NCBI RefSeq assembly: GCF_015831355.1
Contig: NZ_JADWYR010000001.1
Location: 2,418,001 to 2,482,000, forward strand
Origin: Panacibacter microcysteis
GTDB lineage: Bacteria > Bacteroidota > Bacteroidia > Chitinophagales > Chitinophagaceae
Direction: 5' to 3'
DNA: 64,000 nucleotides
Position 1 is the stretch's first letter. Each line of letters begins with the position of its first letter. Made by a program: the position numbers and the translations under genes. This document shows, piece after piece, positions 43,196-51,975 of the stretch. The notes under the pieces are model-generated. The model had not been told where the DNA came from. It made no database searches and was given only the letters and a program-made list of their open reading frames with translations.

Positions 43196-45718
43196 ATGAA
43201 CTGCATGTTAAGTGAATTGAGTAAGCGTGTTTTACTGTTTGCCTGTTGTTTAATTTCCATCCATCTTTTTGCACAAAAGAAAACAGCTTTGGTCAGCGGT
43301 AAAGTAACCGATGAAAACGATCAGCCGCTTGCAGGTGTTACGGTGCAGGTACTTAACCTTACAAAAAATACTATTACCAGTGATTCCGGTTATTTTCAAC
43401 TGGAAGTTCAGCCTAATAAAGCGGTAGCGCTCGTGTTTAGCTTTACAGGTTTTATTAGTGTGCAAAAAAAATTCTATTTAAGTGTAGGGGAAGAAGAACG
43501 GGTAAACATAAAGCTTTTGCATGCAGTAAAAGAACTCGAAGCTGTAACTGTAAAAGATGAGCGCGACAGGAAGCAGGCGGGCCTTATTAATATAGATGCG
43601 TCTAAGGCATTGCTTAATCCATCGCCCATTGGTGGTATTGAAGGATTGATAAAGTTTTTTGTTGGCAGTAACAATGAACTTACTTCCCAATATTCAGTGC
43701 GCGGTGGCAGCTATGATGAGAACCTTATTTATGTAAACGATTTTGAAGTGTACCGCCCTTACCTTGTAAGAAGCGGGCAGCAGGAAGGACTTAGTTTTAT
43801 TAACCCTGAACTTACCAGTGGCGTAAAATTTTATAATGGAGGCTTCCAGGCGAGATACGGTGATAAGATGAGCTCAGTACTTGATGTTACATATAAAAAG
43901 CCAACACGCAATGGCGGCTCTGCTTATCTTGGTTTACTGGAGCAGGGTTTTCACCTGGAAGGTGTGGCGAACAAAGGTAAAGTTACCTATCTCTTAGGGG
44001 TGCGCAACAGAACCAACCAGAACCTTGTAAGCAGCCAGCAAACGAAAGGAAATTACATTCCTGCATCTGCAGATCTTCAAACACTCATAACCTGGCAGGC
44101 GGGTGATAGATGGCGCTTTGAAGCACTGGCTAATTTGTCTCAGGCAAAGTTTAGTTTAACACCAACAGAAAGCCAGCTAACGTCTTCTGTATTTTCTCCT
44201 TTGTATTCCCAAAACCTTGGCCTCGATATTTTTTTTGAGGGGCATGAAAAAGACCGTTACAGTACCAGTTTTGTTGGTCTTACCGCGGTAAACCAGCCAG
44301 GCAGGCGATTACAACTAAAATGGATGTTGGGTTACTTTAATGACAATGAAGCAGAGAATATAGACATAACTGGCGCTTATCTTTTTGGCGAAAGAGAGTA
44401 TGATCCATCAACCGGTACAACAGGCGGGGTAATAAATCCGCTGGGTGCCGGTGTAAACCAGCTTTACGCACGAAACGCGCTGAACATAAATATATGGAGT
44501 GCGGCCCATAAAGGTAGCCTGGATAAAGGCAGTCACTTTATACAATGGGGCAATACAATAGAAAGACAAATGATCAGCGATAAACTGCATGAATGGGTGT
44601 ACAATGATTCTGCGGGTTACTCGTTGCCTTATGTGCCAGGTAGTCTCAACCTGTCCAGCTCAATAAAAAGCAGCGCAGATTTTGGTGTAACCAGGTTTAG
44701 CGGTTATGTGCAGGATAATATCCGTTTTAAGGATTCTGCCGGTTTTGTGCTCAACGCGGGTATAAGATACAATTACAATACTTTGAACAAGGAGCTGCTC
44801 GTTTCGCCGCGTATTGGTTTTTCGCTAAAGCCAAAAAGCTGGCGGAAAGATGTAGTTATCAAAGGTGCGGCGGGCGTGTATGTACAACCGCCTTTTTACA
44901 GGGAAATGCGCAGGTATGATGGTACTATCAACTACAATCTGAAATCTCAGAAAAGTTACCAGGCTACATTGGGCATAGATCAGCATTTTACATTGTTTAA
45001 ACGTCCTGCAAGATTTACGGCCGAAGCATATTACAAATACATGACAGATGTAGTGCCTTATGACATAGACAACGTTCGCTTGCGTTATTACGGCGCAAAC
45101 AGCGCAAAGGCATATGCAGCAGGCATTGAAACAAGATTATTCGGAGAACTGGTGAAAGATGCTGAAAGCTGGATCAGTCTTGGTATCATGCGTACAAAAG
45201 AAGACCTCGAAGGCGATACGTACACTGTTTATAAAAACGCGAATGGCGATATTATTGGCCCGAACACACCTGACAAAGTTCCCGCAGACAGTGTTATCAA
45301 CAGCATAGGCTACCTGCGTCGCCCCACAGACCGGCTTGTTACATTTGGCATGTTTTTCCAGGATTACCTGAGCACAAATAAAAACTTTAAAGTTTACTTC
45401 AGTACACTGTTTGGCAGTAACATGCCATTTAATATTCCCGGTAATGCGCGCTATCGCAATGCGCTGGAAATACCTCCTTATCTCCGTGTTGATATTGGTT
45501 TCAGTGCACAGTTGCTGGCGGCTGAAAGTAAACGGCGCAGCCATTCTCCTTTTAAAAATTTTGAGAATATATGGGCATCCCTGGAAATTTTCAATGTGGT
45601 GGATCGTGCAAATACAATCAGTTACCAGCTTATTAAAGATTTTTCAAATAACACTTTTGCCATGCCAAACCGGTTAACGCCAAGACTTTTAAATTTTAAA
45701 ATTGTGGCCAAATGGTGA
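43196..45718 (+). CDS. TonB-dependent outer-membrane receptor
   Basis: An 840-residue receptor. A signal peptide ends near LFAQ; then a carboxypeptidase-regulatory-like domain (VSGKVTDENDQPLAGVTVQV), a plug domain (LNPSPIGGIEGLIKFFVGSN, SVRGGSYDENLIYVNDFEVY) and a long barrel ending PRLLNFKIVAKW. No SusD partner is adjacent, so it is not a classical polysaccharide-utilisation pair; the cargo is unknown. The start could also be the second Met at 43205. A small NTF2-like gene follows by 33 bp. Confidence 0.9.
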   Translation: MNCMLSELSKRVLLFACCLISIHLFAQKKTALVSGKVTDENDQPLAGVTVQVLNLTKNTITSDSGYFQLEVQPNKAVALVFSFTGFISVQKKFYLSVGEEERVNIKLLHAVKELEAVTVKDERDRKQAGLINIDASKALLNPSPIGGIEGLIKFFVGSNNELTSQYSVRGGSYDENLIYVNDFEVYRPYLVRSGQQEGLSFINPELTSGVKFYNGGFQARYGDKMSSVLDVTYKKPTRNGGSAYLGLLEQGFHLEGVANKGKVTYLLGVRNRTNQNLVSSQQTKGNYIPASADLQTLITWQAGDRWRFEALANLSQAKFSLTPTESQLTSSVFSPLYSQNLGLDIFFEGHEKDRYSTSFVGLTAVNQPGRRLQLKWMLGYFNDNEAENIDITGAYLFGEREYDPSTGTTGGVINPLGAGVNQLYARNALNINIWSAAHKGSLDKGSHFIQWGNTIERQMISDKLHEWVYNDSAGYSLPYVPGSLNLSSSIKSSADFGVTRFSGYVQDNIRFKDSAGFVLNAGIRYNYNTLNKELLVSPRIGFSLKPKSWRKDVVIKGAAGVYVQPPFYREMRRYDGTINYNLKSQKSYQATLGIDQHFTLFKRPARFTAEAYYKYMTDVVPYDIDNVRLRYYGANSAKAYAAGIETRLFGELVKDAESWISLGIMRTKEDLEGDTYTVYKNANGDIIGPNTPDKVPADSVINSIGYLRRPTDRLVTFGMFFQDYLSTNKNFKVYFSTLFGSNMPFNIPGNARYRNALEIPPYLRVDIGFSAQLLAAESKRRSHSPFKNFENIWASLEIFNVVDRANTISYQLIKDFSNNTFAMPNRLTPRLLNFKIVAKW

Positions 45719-45751
45719 AAACCTGTTGCATCATGTTTTCGTACATGGGGT

Positions 45752-46123
45752 ATGCAACCAACCTCAAATTACTGTATCGCTTTTATGCATGATCTTCAGA
45801 AAAGAGATCCGCAGCAACTGGAAAAATGGTTTACACCTGAAAGTGTTGTGTGGATACCGCCTGCAAACCCTGTAAAAGGAAAAAATAAAATCCTGGTATT
45901 GTTCCGGGCTATTTTTTCACGTTATAAAGAGTTAAACTGGCAAATTGAAAAGATTTTTGAGGTGGCCGATAACCAGTGTGTTTACTTTTCCAGTTCATGG
46001 GGCGCATTCCGTAATGGCAGCAACTACAAAAACAGGATTGTTACTGAAATACTGTTTAACGAAAAAGGAGAAATAACCAACCTGTCAGACTACTTTAAAG
46101 ACACCCTGTTTAGCAACAGTTAA
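45752..46123 (+). CDS. NTF2/SnoaL-like small protein
   Basis: A 123-residue protein of the cone-shaped NTF2-like fold: an N-terminal helix (YCIAFMHDLQKRDPQQLEKW), FTPESVVWIPP, then strands ending IVTEILFNEKGEITNLSDYF. No catalytic residue can be assigned. It may be cotranscribed with the receptor gene. Its stop overlaps the convergent bioA stop by 4 bases. Confidence 0.75.
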   Translation: MQPTSNYCIAFMHDLQKRDPQQLEKWFTPESVVWIPPANPVKGKNKILVLFRAIFSRYKELNWQIEKIFEVADNQCVYFSSSWGAFRNGSNYKNRIVTEILFNEKGEITNLSDYFKDTLFSNS

Positions 46124-47460
46124 GCGTTTGTTGAAATACTACTGATAATAGCTTCGATTGTGTTATACACTTTTTCCAGTTCATAAGCTGTAATGCAATA
46201 GGGCGGCATTATATACACCACGTTTCCCAACGGTCTTATGTAAACACCCGCCTTCATAGCCATGTCCGTCACTACACCAGCAATGTTGTTCAGGTATTCA
46301 TTCCTTCCTATGGCAAGGTCAAAAGCGAGGATAGTGCCCAATACACGAATGTTCCGGCATATGCTTCCATAGTTAGATTGTAATCTTTTGCCAAATTGTT
46401 CATTTTCTTTTGCCAGCCAGGCTATTTTATCCTGCACACTGTATTGTTCGAAAAGTTCCAGGCTGGCTATGGCAGCCGTACATGCTAAAGGGTTAGCTGT
46501 AAAAGAATGACCGTGAAAAAAAGTTTTGAGCTTATCATCGTTTACATATGCCTGGTAAATACTGTCCGTACTTGCTGTAACGCCAAGGGCCATCGTTCCG
46601 CCGGTAAGGCCTTTACTCAAGCAAATAATATCAGGTTTATGAGCCAGGAATTCACTGGCAAAAAGTTTTCCCGTCCGGCCAAAGCCTGTCATAACCTCGT
46701 CTGCAATGCAAATGATGTCATACCTTTTTACTGTTGCAAGTAATTCATTCATCAGGCCAGCATCGTACATTTTCATTCCACCCGCACCCTGCACCAGAGG
46801 CTCATAAATAAAAGCAGCGATTTCATTGCCTTGCCTGTTAATCAAGTCCAGGCTTTGCCTTAGGTTCTCTTTAGAAGGCGTATCAATAAAAGTAACCTCA
46901 AACAAAAGGTCATGGAAAGCCAGCGTAAAAACGCTACGGTCGCTTACGCTCATTGCCCCAAAAGTGTCTCCGTGGTAACTGTTTCTAAAAGCAAGAATTT
47001 TGTTTCTTTTATTATGGCTCCTGGTTACTCCATCCGGTGGACTGTTCTCTGTATCTACTGCTTTGCCTTCTGTTTTCGTGTTCCACCAATACTGCAATGC
47101 CATTTTAAGGGCAACTTCTGTAGAAGTAGAGCCGTTGTCGCTATAAAACACTTTTGCAAAACCCGCGGGAAGAATGCGTATCAGTTTTTCGGCAAGTTCA
47201 ACAGCCGGTTCGTGGGTAAATCCGGCAAAAATCACTTGTTCAAGCTTGAGGGCCTGCGTATATATTTTCTTTGCTATGTACTCGTTGCCGTGTCCATGTA
47301 ATGTAACCCACCAACTGCTGATAGCGTCAATATAAGTGTTGCCACTTTCATCTATTAGCAATGTATCTTTTCCCTTTACAATCGGCACGGGGGCAATCAT
47401 ATCTTTTTGCGGGGTAAACGGGTGCCATACATAAAGCCGGTCTTTTGCTGCAAGTTCCAT
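46120..47460 (-). CDS. bioA: Adenosylmethionine-8-amino-7-oxononanoate aminotransferase
   Basis: PLP enzyme of biotin synthesis that makes 7,8-diaminopelargonate using S-adenosylmethionine as amino donor, 446 residues. Diagnostic segments: WHPFTPQKDM, ISSWWVTLHGHGN, the cofactor-loop SDNGSTSTEVALKMA, IADEVMTGFGRTG and the lysine in CLSKGLTGG. A hydrophilic insert of about 20 residues (near TEGKAVDTENSPP) follows the QYWWN segment. Other biotin genes are not in the window. The ATG at 47460 lies only 4 bases past an exact -7 box. Confidence 0.96.
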   Translation of the reverse strand: MELAAKDRLYVWHPFTPQKDMIAPVPIVKGKDTLLIDESGNTYIDAISSWWVTLHGHGNEYIAKKIYTQALKLEQVIFAGFTHEPAVELAEKLIRILPAGFAKVFYSDNGSTSTEVALKMALQYWWNTKTEGKAVDTENSPPDGVTRSHNKRNKILAFRNSYHGDTFGAMSVSDRSVFTLAFHDLLFEVTFIDTPSKENLRQSLDLINRQGNEIAAFIYEPLVQGAGGMKMYDAGLMNELLATVKRYDIICIADEVMTGFGRTGKLFASEFLAHKPDIICLSKGLTGGTMALGVTASTDSIYQAYVNDDKLKTFFHGHSFTANPLACTAAIASLELFEQYSVQDKIAWLAKENEQFGKRLQSNYGSICRNIRVLGTILAFDLAIGRNEYLNNIAGVVTDMAMKAGVYIRPLGNVVYIMPPYCITAYELEKVYNTIEAIISSISTNA

Positions 47461-47464
47461 CGCG

Positions 47465-47472
47465 CAAATGTA
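47465..47472 (-). promoter_or_regulatory. -7 box TACATTTG directly before bioA
   Basis: Exact TAnnTTTG match followed by CGCG and the bioA ATG on the minus strand. The transcript should be leaderless. Confidence 0.55.
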
Positions 47473-47534
47473 GCAATGGAATACATGCCCAGTATGTCAG
47501 ATATCTTTTTGGCAACACATCAAATCCTGAAATT

Positions 47535-47640
47535 TTTTTTGATACCGGCAGTGGTATTTCATGGCATCGCCTGTTGCGTCGCAATCCGTTCATCTGTAGA
47601 GCATTATTGCACTACAGCGATCAAAATCGAATCATCCGAA
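47535..47640 (+). repeat. Dispersed palindromic element, class A' core
   Basis: GATACCGGCAGTGGTATTTC, then GGCATCGCCTGTTGCGTCGC at 47563-47582 followed by AATCCGTTCATCTGTA. It lies in the gap between divergent bioA and infA. The AATC continuation is shared with the copies at 28155, 49948 and 53169. Confidence 0.88.
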
Positions 47641-47724
47641 GTAAAAAACACCTACTTTTGCTTTCTTTTTCCACAATACGGGGAAAAAATCTGATAATTT
47701 TTTCATTATTCAGTTGCAAACTTC

Positions 47725-47732
47725 TATCTTTG
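47725..47732 (+). promoter_or_regulatory. -7 box TATCTTTG for the alpha ribosomal operon
   Basis: Exact TAnnTTTG match followed by CGCTCCC, 14 bases before the infA ATG. A T-rich stretch lies about 25-30 bases upstream. It supports infA as the first gene of the operon. Confidence 0.65.
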
Positions 47733-47746
47733 CGCTCCCAAAAATT

Positions 47747-47965
47747 ATGTCTAAACAATCATTGATCAAACAGGATGGAGTAATTATTGAAGCTTTGAGC
47801 AACGCTATGTTCAAAGTAAAACTTCAGAATGGTCACGAGATTTTGGCTACTATTTCAGGGAAAATGAGAATGAATTACATAAGAATTCTTCCCGGCGATA
47901 AGGTAGGTGTGGAAATGAGTCCTTATGATCTTACAAGAGGCAGAATTATATTCAGGTATAAATAA
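47747..47965 (+). CDS. infA: Translation initiation factor IF-1
   Basis: A 72-residue OB-fold protein that binds the 30S A site. Starts [40 protein letters not shown] and [16 protein letters not shown] are standard. The ATG at 47747 gives the normal length; an upstream in-frame ATG at 47714 would lie before the promoter box. First gene of the operon, with bioA divergent upstream rather than secY-map. Confidence 0.98.
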   Translation: MSKQSLIKQDGVIIEALSNAMFKVKLQNGHEILATISGKMRMNYIRILPGDKVGVEMSPYDLTRGRIIFRYK

Positions 47966-48011
47966 AAGCTTACAGCTTACGCTGAAAGCTGGAAAGCTAA
48001 AATTTTAAGTC

Positions 48012-48128
48012 ATGAAAGTCAGAGCATCAGTAAAAAAGCGCAGCGCAGATTGCAAGATCGTTCGTCGTAAAGGCAAGCTGTATGTTATCAACAAAAAGAA
48101 TCCCCGTTACAAACAAAGACAGGGATAA
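48012..48128 (+). CDS. rpmJ: 50S ribosomal protein bL36
   Basis: A 38-residue protein, [20 protein letters not shown] and on to the ending KQRQG. Normal length and sequence for bL36. Only one of the usual zinc-binding cysteines (Cys14) is seen and the partner positions are replaced, so this is the zinc-free (C-minus) form. Lies 46 bp after infA and 66 bp before rpsM. Confidence 0.96.
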   Translation: MKVRASVKKRSADCKIVRRKGKLYVINKKNPRYKQRQG

Positions 48129-48194
48129 AAAAATGACAGGTTGCAACTGATGCAATCTGTAATCAGAAATCTTAAAATCAGAAATTAATACACT

Positions 48195-48575
48195 ATGGCA
48201 CGTATTGCCGGTATAGACTTACCAAAGAATAAAAGAGGCGAAATTGGTTTAACCTATATTTTCGGAATAGGTCGCTCTACTGCTCGTTATATACTTGATA
48301 ATGCTGAAATCAGCTACGATAAGAAAGTAAGTGAGTGGAACGATGATGAGCTGGCTGCTATCCGTAACCTCATCACAAATGAGTTCAAAGTAGAAGGCCA
48401 GTTACGCAGCGAAGTTCAGATGAGCATTAAACGCTTACTGGATATTGCCTGCTACCGCGGTCTTCGTCACCGTAAAGGCTTGCCGGTTCGTGGTCAGCGT
48501 ACACGTACCAACAGCCGTACAAGAAAAGGTAAACGTAAAACAGTTGCCGGTAAAAAGAAGGCACCTAAGAAATAA
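48195..48575 (+). CDS. rpsM: 30S ribosomal protein uS13
   Basis: A 126-residue small-subunit head protein: [47 protein letters not shown] and a basic [18 protein letters not shown] tail. Third gene of the operon. A terminator-like hairpin follows before rpsK. Confidence 0.98.
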   Translation: MARIAGIDLPKNKRGEIGLTYIFGIGRSTARYILDNAEISYDKKVSEWNDDELAAIRNLITNEFKVEGQLRSEVQMSIKRLLDIACYRGLRHRKGLPVRGQRTRTNSRTRKGKRKTVAGKKKAPKK

Positions 48576-48587
48576 ACATTTGCAAAA

Positions 48588-48621
48588 AAGCAGTCCCGAT
48601 CTGTATCGGGATTGTTTTTTT
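48588..48621 (+). terminator. Terminator-like hairpin inside the ribosomal operon
   Basis: TCCCGAT (48594-48600) and ATCGGGA (48605-48611) enclose a CTGT loop and are followed by TTGTTTTTTTG. It looks like an intrinsic terminator or attenuator between rpsM and rpsK, so the level of the distal genes may be set here or they may have an extra promoter. Confidence 0.7.
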
Positions 48622-48714
48622 GCATTTTTATATAAAGCCGCTGGATAGTTTCCTGCAAAAAGGAAAAAGGAGGGGCTACATTTTAATAACAGAAGATTAC
48701 CTCAACAAAGTATT

Positions 48715-49125
48715 ATGGCAAAACCAGTAAAGGCACAGAACAGCGCAAAGGCTGCTGCCAAGAAAAGAATTGTAAAAGTTGATGCACACGGCGATGCGCA
48801 TATCAATGCAACTTTCAACAACATCATCGTATCTCTTACCAACAAGCAAGGCCAGGTTATCAGCTGGTCATCTGCCGGTAAAATGGGTTTCAAAGGTTCT
48901 AAAAAGAACACTCCTTATGCAGCACAAATGGCTGCCGCAGATGCAGCTAAAGTTGCTTCTGAAGCAGGTTTAAAAAGAGTGGACGTTTTTGTAAAAGGTC
49001 CTGGCGCAGGTCGCGAAAGCGCCATCCGCGGACTGGCTACAAACGGCATTGAAGTATCAATGATTAAAGACGTTACCCCTTTGCCGCACAATGGTTGTCG
49101 TCCTCCAAAGAAAAGAAGAGTATAG
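48715..49125 (+). CDS. rpsK: 30S ribosomal protein uS11
   Basis: A 136-residue platform protein: [40 protein letters not shown] and GVEVSM-like [20 protein letters not shown]. The N-terminal 18 residues are Ala/Lys-rich. Fourth gene of the operon. Confidence 0.98.
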   Translation: MAKPVKAQNSAKAAAKKRIVKVDAHGDAHINATFNNIIVSLTNKQGQVISWSSAGKMGFKGSKKNTPYAAQMAAADAAKVASEAGLKRVDVFVKGPGAGRESAIRGLATNGIEVSMIKDVTPLPHNGCRPPKKRRV

Positions 49126-49138
49126 TTAATATGGTTTA

Positions 49139-49186
49139 TTACCTGTGCTGTAACGGATGTTTTCATCCTCAACACGATACAGGTAA
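49139..49186 (+). promoter_or_regulatory. Nested hairpin in the rpsK-rpsD spacer, possible S4 leader
   Basis: Outer stem TTACCTGT (49139-49146) with ACAGGTAA (49179-49186); inner hairpin GGATG (49155-49159) with CATCC (49164-49168) closing a TTTT loop. No T run follows. It lies in a 150-bp spacer before rpsD. S4 regulates its own operon in other bacteria, so a regulatory RNA is plausible but unproven. Confidence 0.4.
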
Positions 49187-49275
49187 AACCTGCTTATCAA
49201 TAACCGGATGTATAATTCATTTTAAGATTTTTACTGATTATACATCGTCATCAAAAAATCAAAATTTAAAAGATT

Positions 49276-49881
49276 ATGGCACGTTACAATGGTCCTAAAA
49301 CCAAGATCAGCCGAAAATTTGGCGAACCTATTCTTGGAAATGGTAAATGGTTAGATAAAAACAGCAATCCTCCCGGTCAGCATGGCGCTGCAAAAAAGCG
49401 TAAACAGTTAGGAGAATATGCTTTACAGCTGAAAGAAAAACAGAAAGCTAAATATACTTACGGTGTATTGGAGCGTCAGTTCCGCAATACATTCGAAGAG
49501 GCTGCACGTATTAAAGGTGTTACCGGCGAAAACCTTATCAAACTGCTTGAAGCACGTTTGGATAATACTGTTTTCCGCCTGGGTATTGCTCCTTCACGCC
49601 CCGCTGCACGCCAGTTGGTTAGCCACAAACACATTACTGTAAATGGTGAGATCGTGAATATTCCTTCTTTCCAGTTACAGGCGGGTGACATTATTGCACT
49701 TAAAGACAAGAGCAATGGTAACAGTGCTATTACCAGCATGATCCGCGGTAAAAACCCTAAGTTTAGCTGGTTGGATTGGAATGATACTGAGAAGCAGGGT
49801 ACTTTCATTACTTATCCTGAAAGAGAAAGCGTTCCTGAAAATATTAAGGAACAACTGATCGTAGAGTTGTACTCTAAGTAA
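49276..49881 (+). CDS. rpsD: 30S ribosomal protein uS4
   Basis: A 201-residue primary 16S rRNA-binding protein: [19 protein letters not shown], the S4 RNA-binding domain [20 protein letters not shown] and [17 protein letters not shown]. It could also autoregulate this operon, as in E. coli and Bacillus. A dispersed repeat and a stem-loop separate it from rpoA. Confidence 0.98.
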   Translation: MARYNGPKTKISRKFGEPILGNGKWLDKNSNPPGQHGAAKKRKQLGEYALQLKEKQKAKYTYGVLERQFRNTFEEAARIKGVTGENLIKLLEARLDNTVFRLGIAPSRPAARQLVSHKHITVNGEIVNIPSFQLQAGDIIALKDKSNGNSAITSMIRGKNPKFSWLDWNDTEKQGTFITYPERESVPENIKEQLIVELYSK

Positions 49882-49924
49882 TCCTGCATTTTCCCGGGGG
49901 AGTTCGATCCGCAGGCTGAAGCTG

Positions 49925-50000
49925 AAAAGTGTACAGAATGATGAACGGATTGCGACGCAACAGGCGATGCCACAGGGAACAAAAGCCGGTATCATAAATA
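49925..50000 (-). repeat. Dispersed palindromic element inside the ribosomal operon, class A' core
   Basis: On the minus strand: TTTATGATACCGGCTTTTGT, then GGCATCGCCTGTTGCGTCGC and AATCCGTTCATCATTCTGTA; the core is at 49948-49971. It occupies the middle of the 180-bp gap between rpsD and rpoA. Confidence 0.9.
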
Positions 50001-50011
50001 GTCAAAAATTT

Positions 50012-50035
50012 CCCAGGTCATTTTGCCGACCTGGG
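50012..50035 (+). promoter_or_regulatory. Stem-loop upstream of rpoA
   Basis: CCCAGGTC (50012-50019) and GACCTGGG (50028-50035) form a perfect 8-bp stem with an ATTTTGCC loop, ending 26 bases before the rpoA ATG. No T run follows on the plus strand, so it is more likely an RNA structure or processing site than a terminator. Confidence 0.5.
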
Positions 50036-50061
50036 GCAAACAATAAAACCCAAGTTTTAAT

Positions 50062-51063
50062 ATGGCCATATTAAACTTTCAGAAGCCAGACAAAATCGTT
50101 TTACAAAAAGCAACCGATTTTGAAGGTCAGTTTGAATTTCGTCCTTTAGAGCCTGGTTATGGCTTAACTATCGGTAACGCATTGCGCAGGGTGTTACTGA
50201 ATAGTTTGGAAGGATATGCTATCACCGGCATTAAAATAGAAGGTGTAGACCACGAGTTTGCAACCATCAAAGGTGTAACCGAAGATGTTACTGAAATGAT
50301 CCTCAACCTGAAGCAGGTTCGTTTTCGTAAAAAAGTTGATCATGAAGTGATCAACGAAAAAGTTTTACTCAGCGTAAAAAATAAAACTGAATTTACTGCA
50401 GCCATGATTGGTGAAGGTACCCAAAGCTTTGAGGTAATGAATCCTGAGCTTTCCATCTGCACCATGGATACATCTGCAAGACTTGATATAGAATTGACCA
50501 TCGCCCGTGGACGTGGTTATATTCCTTCTGAAGAGAATAAAGTTAAAGATGCTCCTTTCGGATACATTCCTATCGACTCTATTCATACGCCAATCAAGAA
50601 TGTAAAATACGCAGTAGAAAACTACCGCGTAGAGCAAAGAACCGACTATGAAAAATTGGTTCTTGATGTGGCTACAGATGGTACCATACATCCTGAAGAA
50701 GCTGTAAAACAGGCTTCAAGAATATTGATCCAGCATTTGATGATCATTACTGATGAAAACATCACTTTCGACAGCAAAGAAGACAAGAAAGAAGATGTTG
50801 TTGATGAGCAGGTGCTTCAGTTACGCAAAGTATTGAAAACACCACTTGAAGACCTTGATCTTTCTGTACGTGCCTTCAACTGCCTGAAAGCTGCCAAAAT
50901 TAATTCTTTAAGCGAACTGGTACAGTATGAGCAGGAAGACCTGATGAAGTTCCGCAACTTCGGTCAGAAATCTTTAAGCGAAATAGAACAGGTACTTAGC
51001 GAAAGAGGTCTGCACTTCGGTATGGATCTTGGCAAACTAGGTCTTGATGATTTAGACAGATAA
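50062..51063 (+). CDS. rpoA: RNA polymerase alpha subunit
   Basis: A 333-residue subunit: N-terminal dimerisation domain with EFRPLEPGYGLTIGNALRRV and LEGYAITGIKIEGV; C-terminal domain with LEDLDLSVRAFNCLKAAKI and KFRNFGQKSLSEIEQVLSER. Length and both domains are normal. Transcribed after rpsD across a spacer containing a repeat element. Confidence 0.99.
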   Translation: MAILNFQKPDKIVLQKATDFEGQFEFRPLEPGYGLTIGNALRRVLLNSLEGYAITGIKIEGVDHEFATIKGVTEDVTEMILNLKQVRFRKKVDHEVINEKVLLSVKNKTEFTAAMIGEGTQSFEVMNPELSICTMDTSARLDIELTIARGRGYIPSEENKVKDAPFGYIPIDSIHTPIKNVKYAVENYRVEQRTDYEKLVLDVATDGTIHPEEAVKQASRILIQHLMIITDENITFDSKEDKKEDVVDEQVLQLRKVLKTPLEDLDLSVRAFNCLKAAKINSLSELVQYEQEDLMKFRNFGQKSLSEIEQVLSERGLHFGMDLGKLGLDDLDR

Positions 51064-51147
51064 TAATGTGCTGAGCTTTTAGCTCGTACAATTCATAACA
51101 GTCTTGTAATTCCTTGACACGGTACAAGGCTATAAACAACAAACGTC

Positions 51148-51696
51148 ATGCGTCACGGAGACAAAATCAACAATCTTGGCCGTAAAAAGGCACACAGAGA
51201 AGCGTTGCTTGCAAACCTTGCAAGCCAGTTAATCGTTCACAAACGTATTGTAACTACTCTGGCAAAAGCTAAAGCGTTACGTGGTTATGTTGAGCCATTG
51301 ATTACAAAAACCAAGAAGACTGCTTCTCCAGAGCAGATTATGCACCAGCACAGGGTAGTGTTTAGCTATCTTGGTGATAAAATAGCAGTAAAAGAACTGT
51401 TTACTGTAGTTGCACCAAAGGTTGCCGGCCGCCCGGGTGGTTACTCAAGAATACTTAAATTAGGCATTCGCCCTGGTGATAATGCAGAACTTGCAATGAT
51501 TGAACTGGTTGACTTCAACGATGTTTACGGTAAAGGTGCTGATAAAGCTACTGAACCAGCTAAGAAAACACGTCGTGGTCGCGGTGGAGCAGGTACTGCA
51601 AAGAAAGCAGACAGCCCTAAAGCTGAAGCTGCTGTTGAAACAACTGAAGCAGAAGTGGTTGAAAAACCAAAAACAGAAGAAAAAGCTGCTGAATAA
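51148..51696 (+). CDS. rplQ: 50S ribosomal protein bL17 with long C-terminal tail
   Basis: A 182-residue protein. The conserved core (about 1-125) has [40 protein letters not shown] and [20 protein letters not shown]. The remaining 55 or so residues are a low-complexity Lys/Ala/Glu tail ([15 protein letters not shown] onward), a disordered extension also seen in other Bacteroidota. Last gene of the operon, followed by a terminator. Confidence 0.97.
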   Translation: MRHGDKINNLGRKKAHREALLANLASQLIVHKRIVTTLAKAKALRGYVEPLITKTKKTASPEQIMHQHRVVFSYLGDKIAVKELFTVVAPKVAGRPGGYSRILKLGIRPGDNAELAMIELVDFNDVYGKGADKATEPAKKTRRGRGGAGTAKKADSPKAEAAVETTEAEVVEKPKTEEKAAE

Positions 51697-51719
51697 GAAA
51701 TGAAGCAGTTTTAAAATAC

Positions 51720-51755
51720 AAAAGGCAAGATCGTTTACCGGTTTTGCCTTTTTTG
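51720..51755 (+). terminator. Terminator of the alpha ribosomal operon
   Basis: AAAAGGCAAGATC and GGTTTTGCCTTTT form a long stem with G-T pairs, followed by a T run ending near 51755. Confidence 0.88.
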
Positions 51756-51774
51756 TTGCGTGTTATTTTATAAA

Positions 51775-51890
51775 GAGCTCTTTATTAGCCGGACTGTAGA
51801 ATAAGTATTTAGCTTTTGTTGCGTCGCACTCTTCAACTGTAGAAGACATTTGAGCAAGACGGAGATCAGTCTTTGGCATAAGCATATTGA
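51775..51890 (+). repeat. Dispersed palindromic element, class A core
   Basis: TTTATTAGCCGGACTGTAGA, then core GTTGCGTCGCACTCTTCAAC at 51818-51837 and GCAAGACGGAGATCAG as in related copies. It lies between the ribosomal operon terminator and carA. Confidence 0.85.
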
Positions 51891-51975
51891 TCCGGCTGAA
51901 AAACTGTGACAAACTTTTTGACAATTTTTGAAAATCATATTCTTTTTTTGCAAACTGAAACCAGAAAATTAAACA

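Noticed and set aside
49890-49920. Possible tRNA T-loop (GTTCGATCC)
   Set aside because: The match is isolated; no acceptor, D or anticodon arms can be formed around it.
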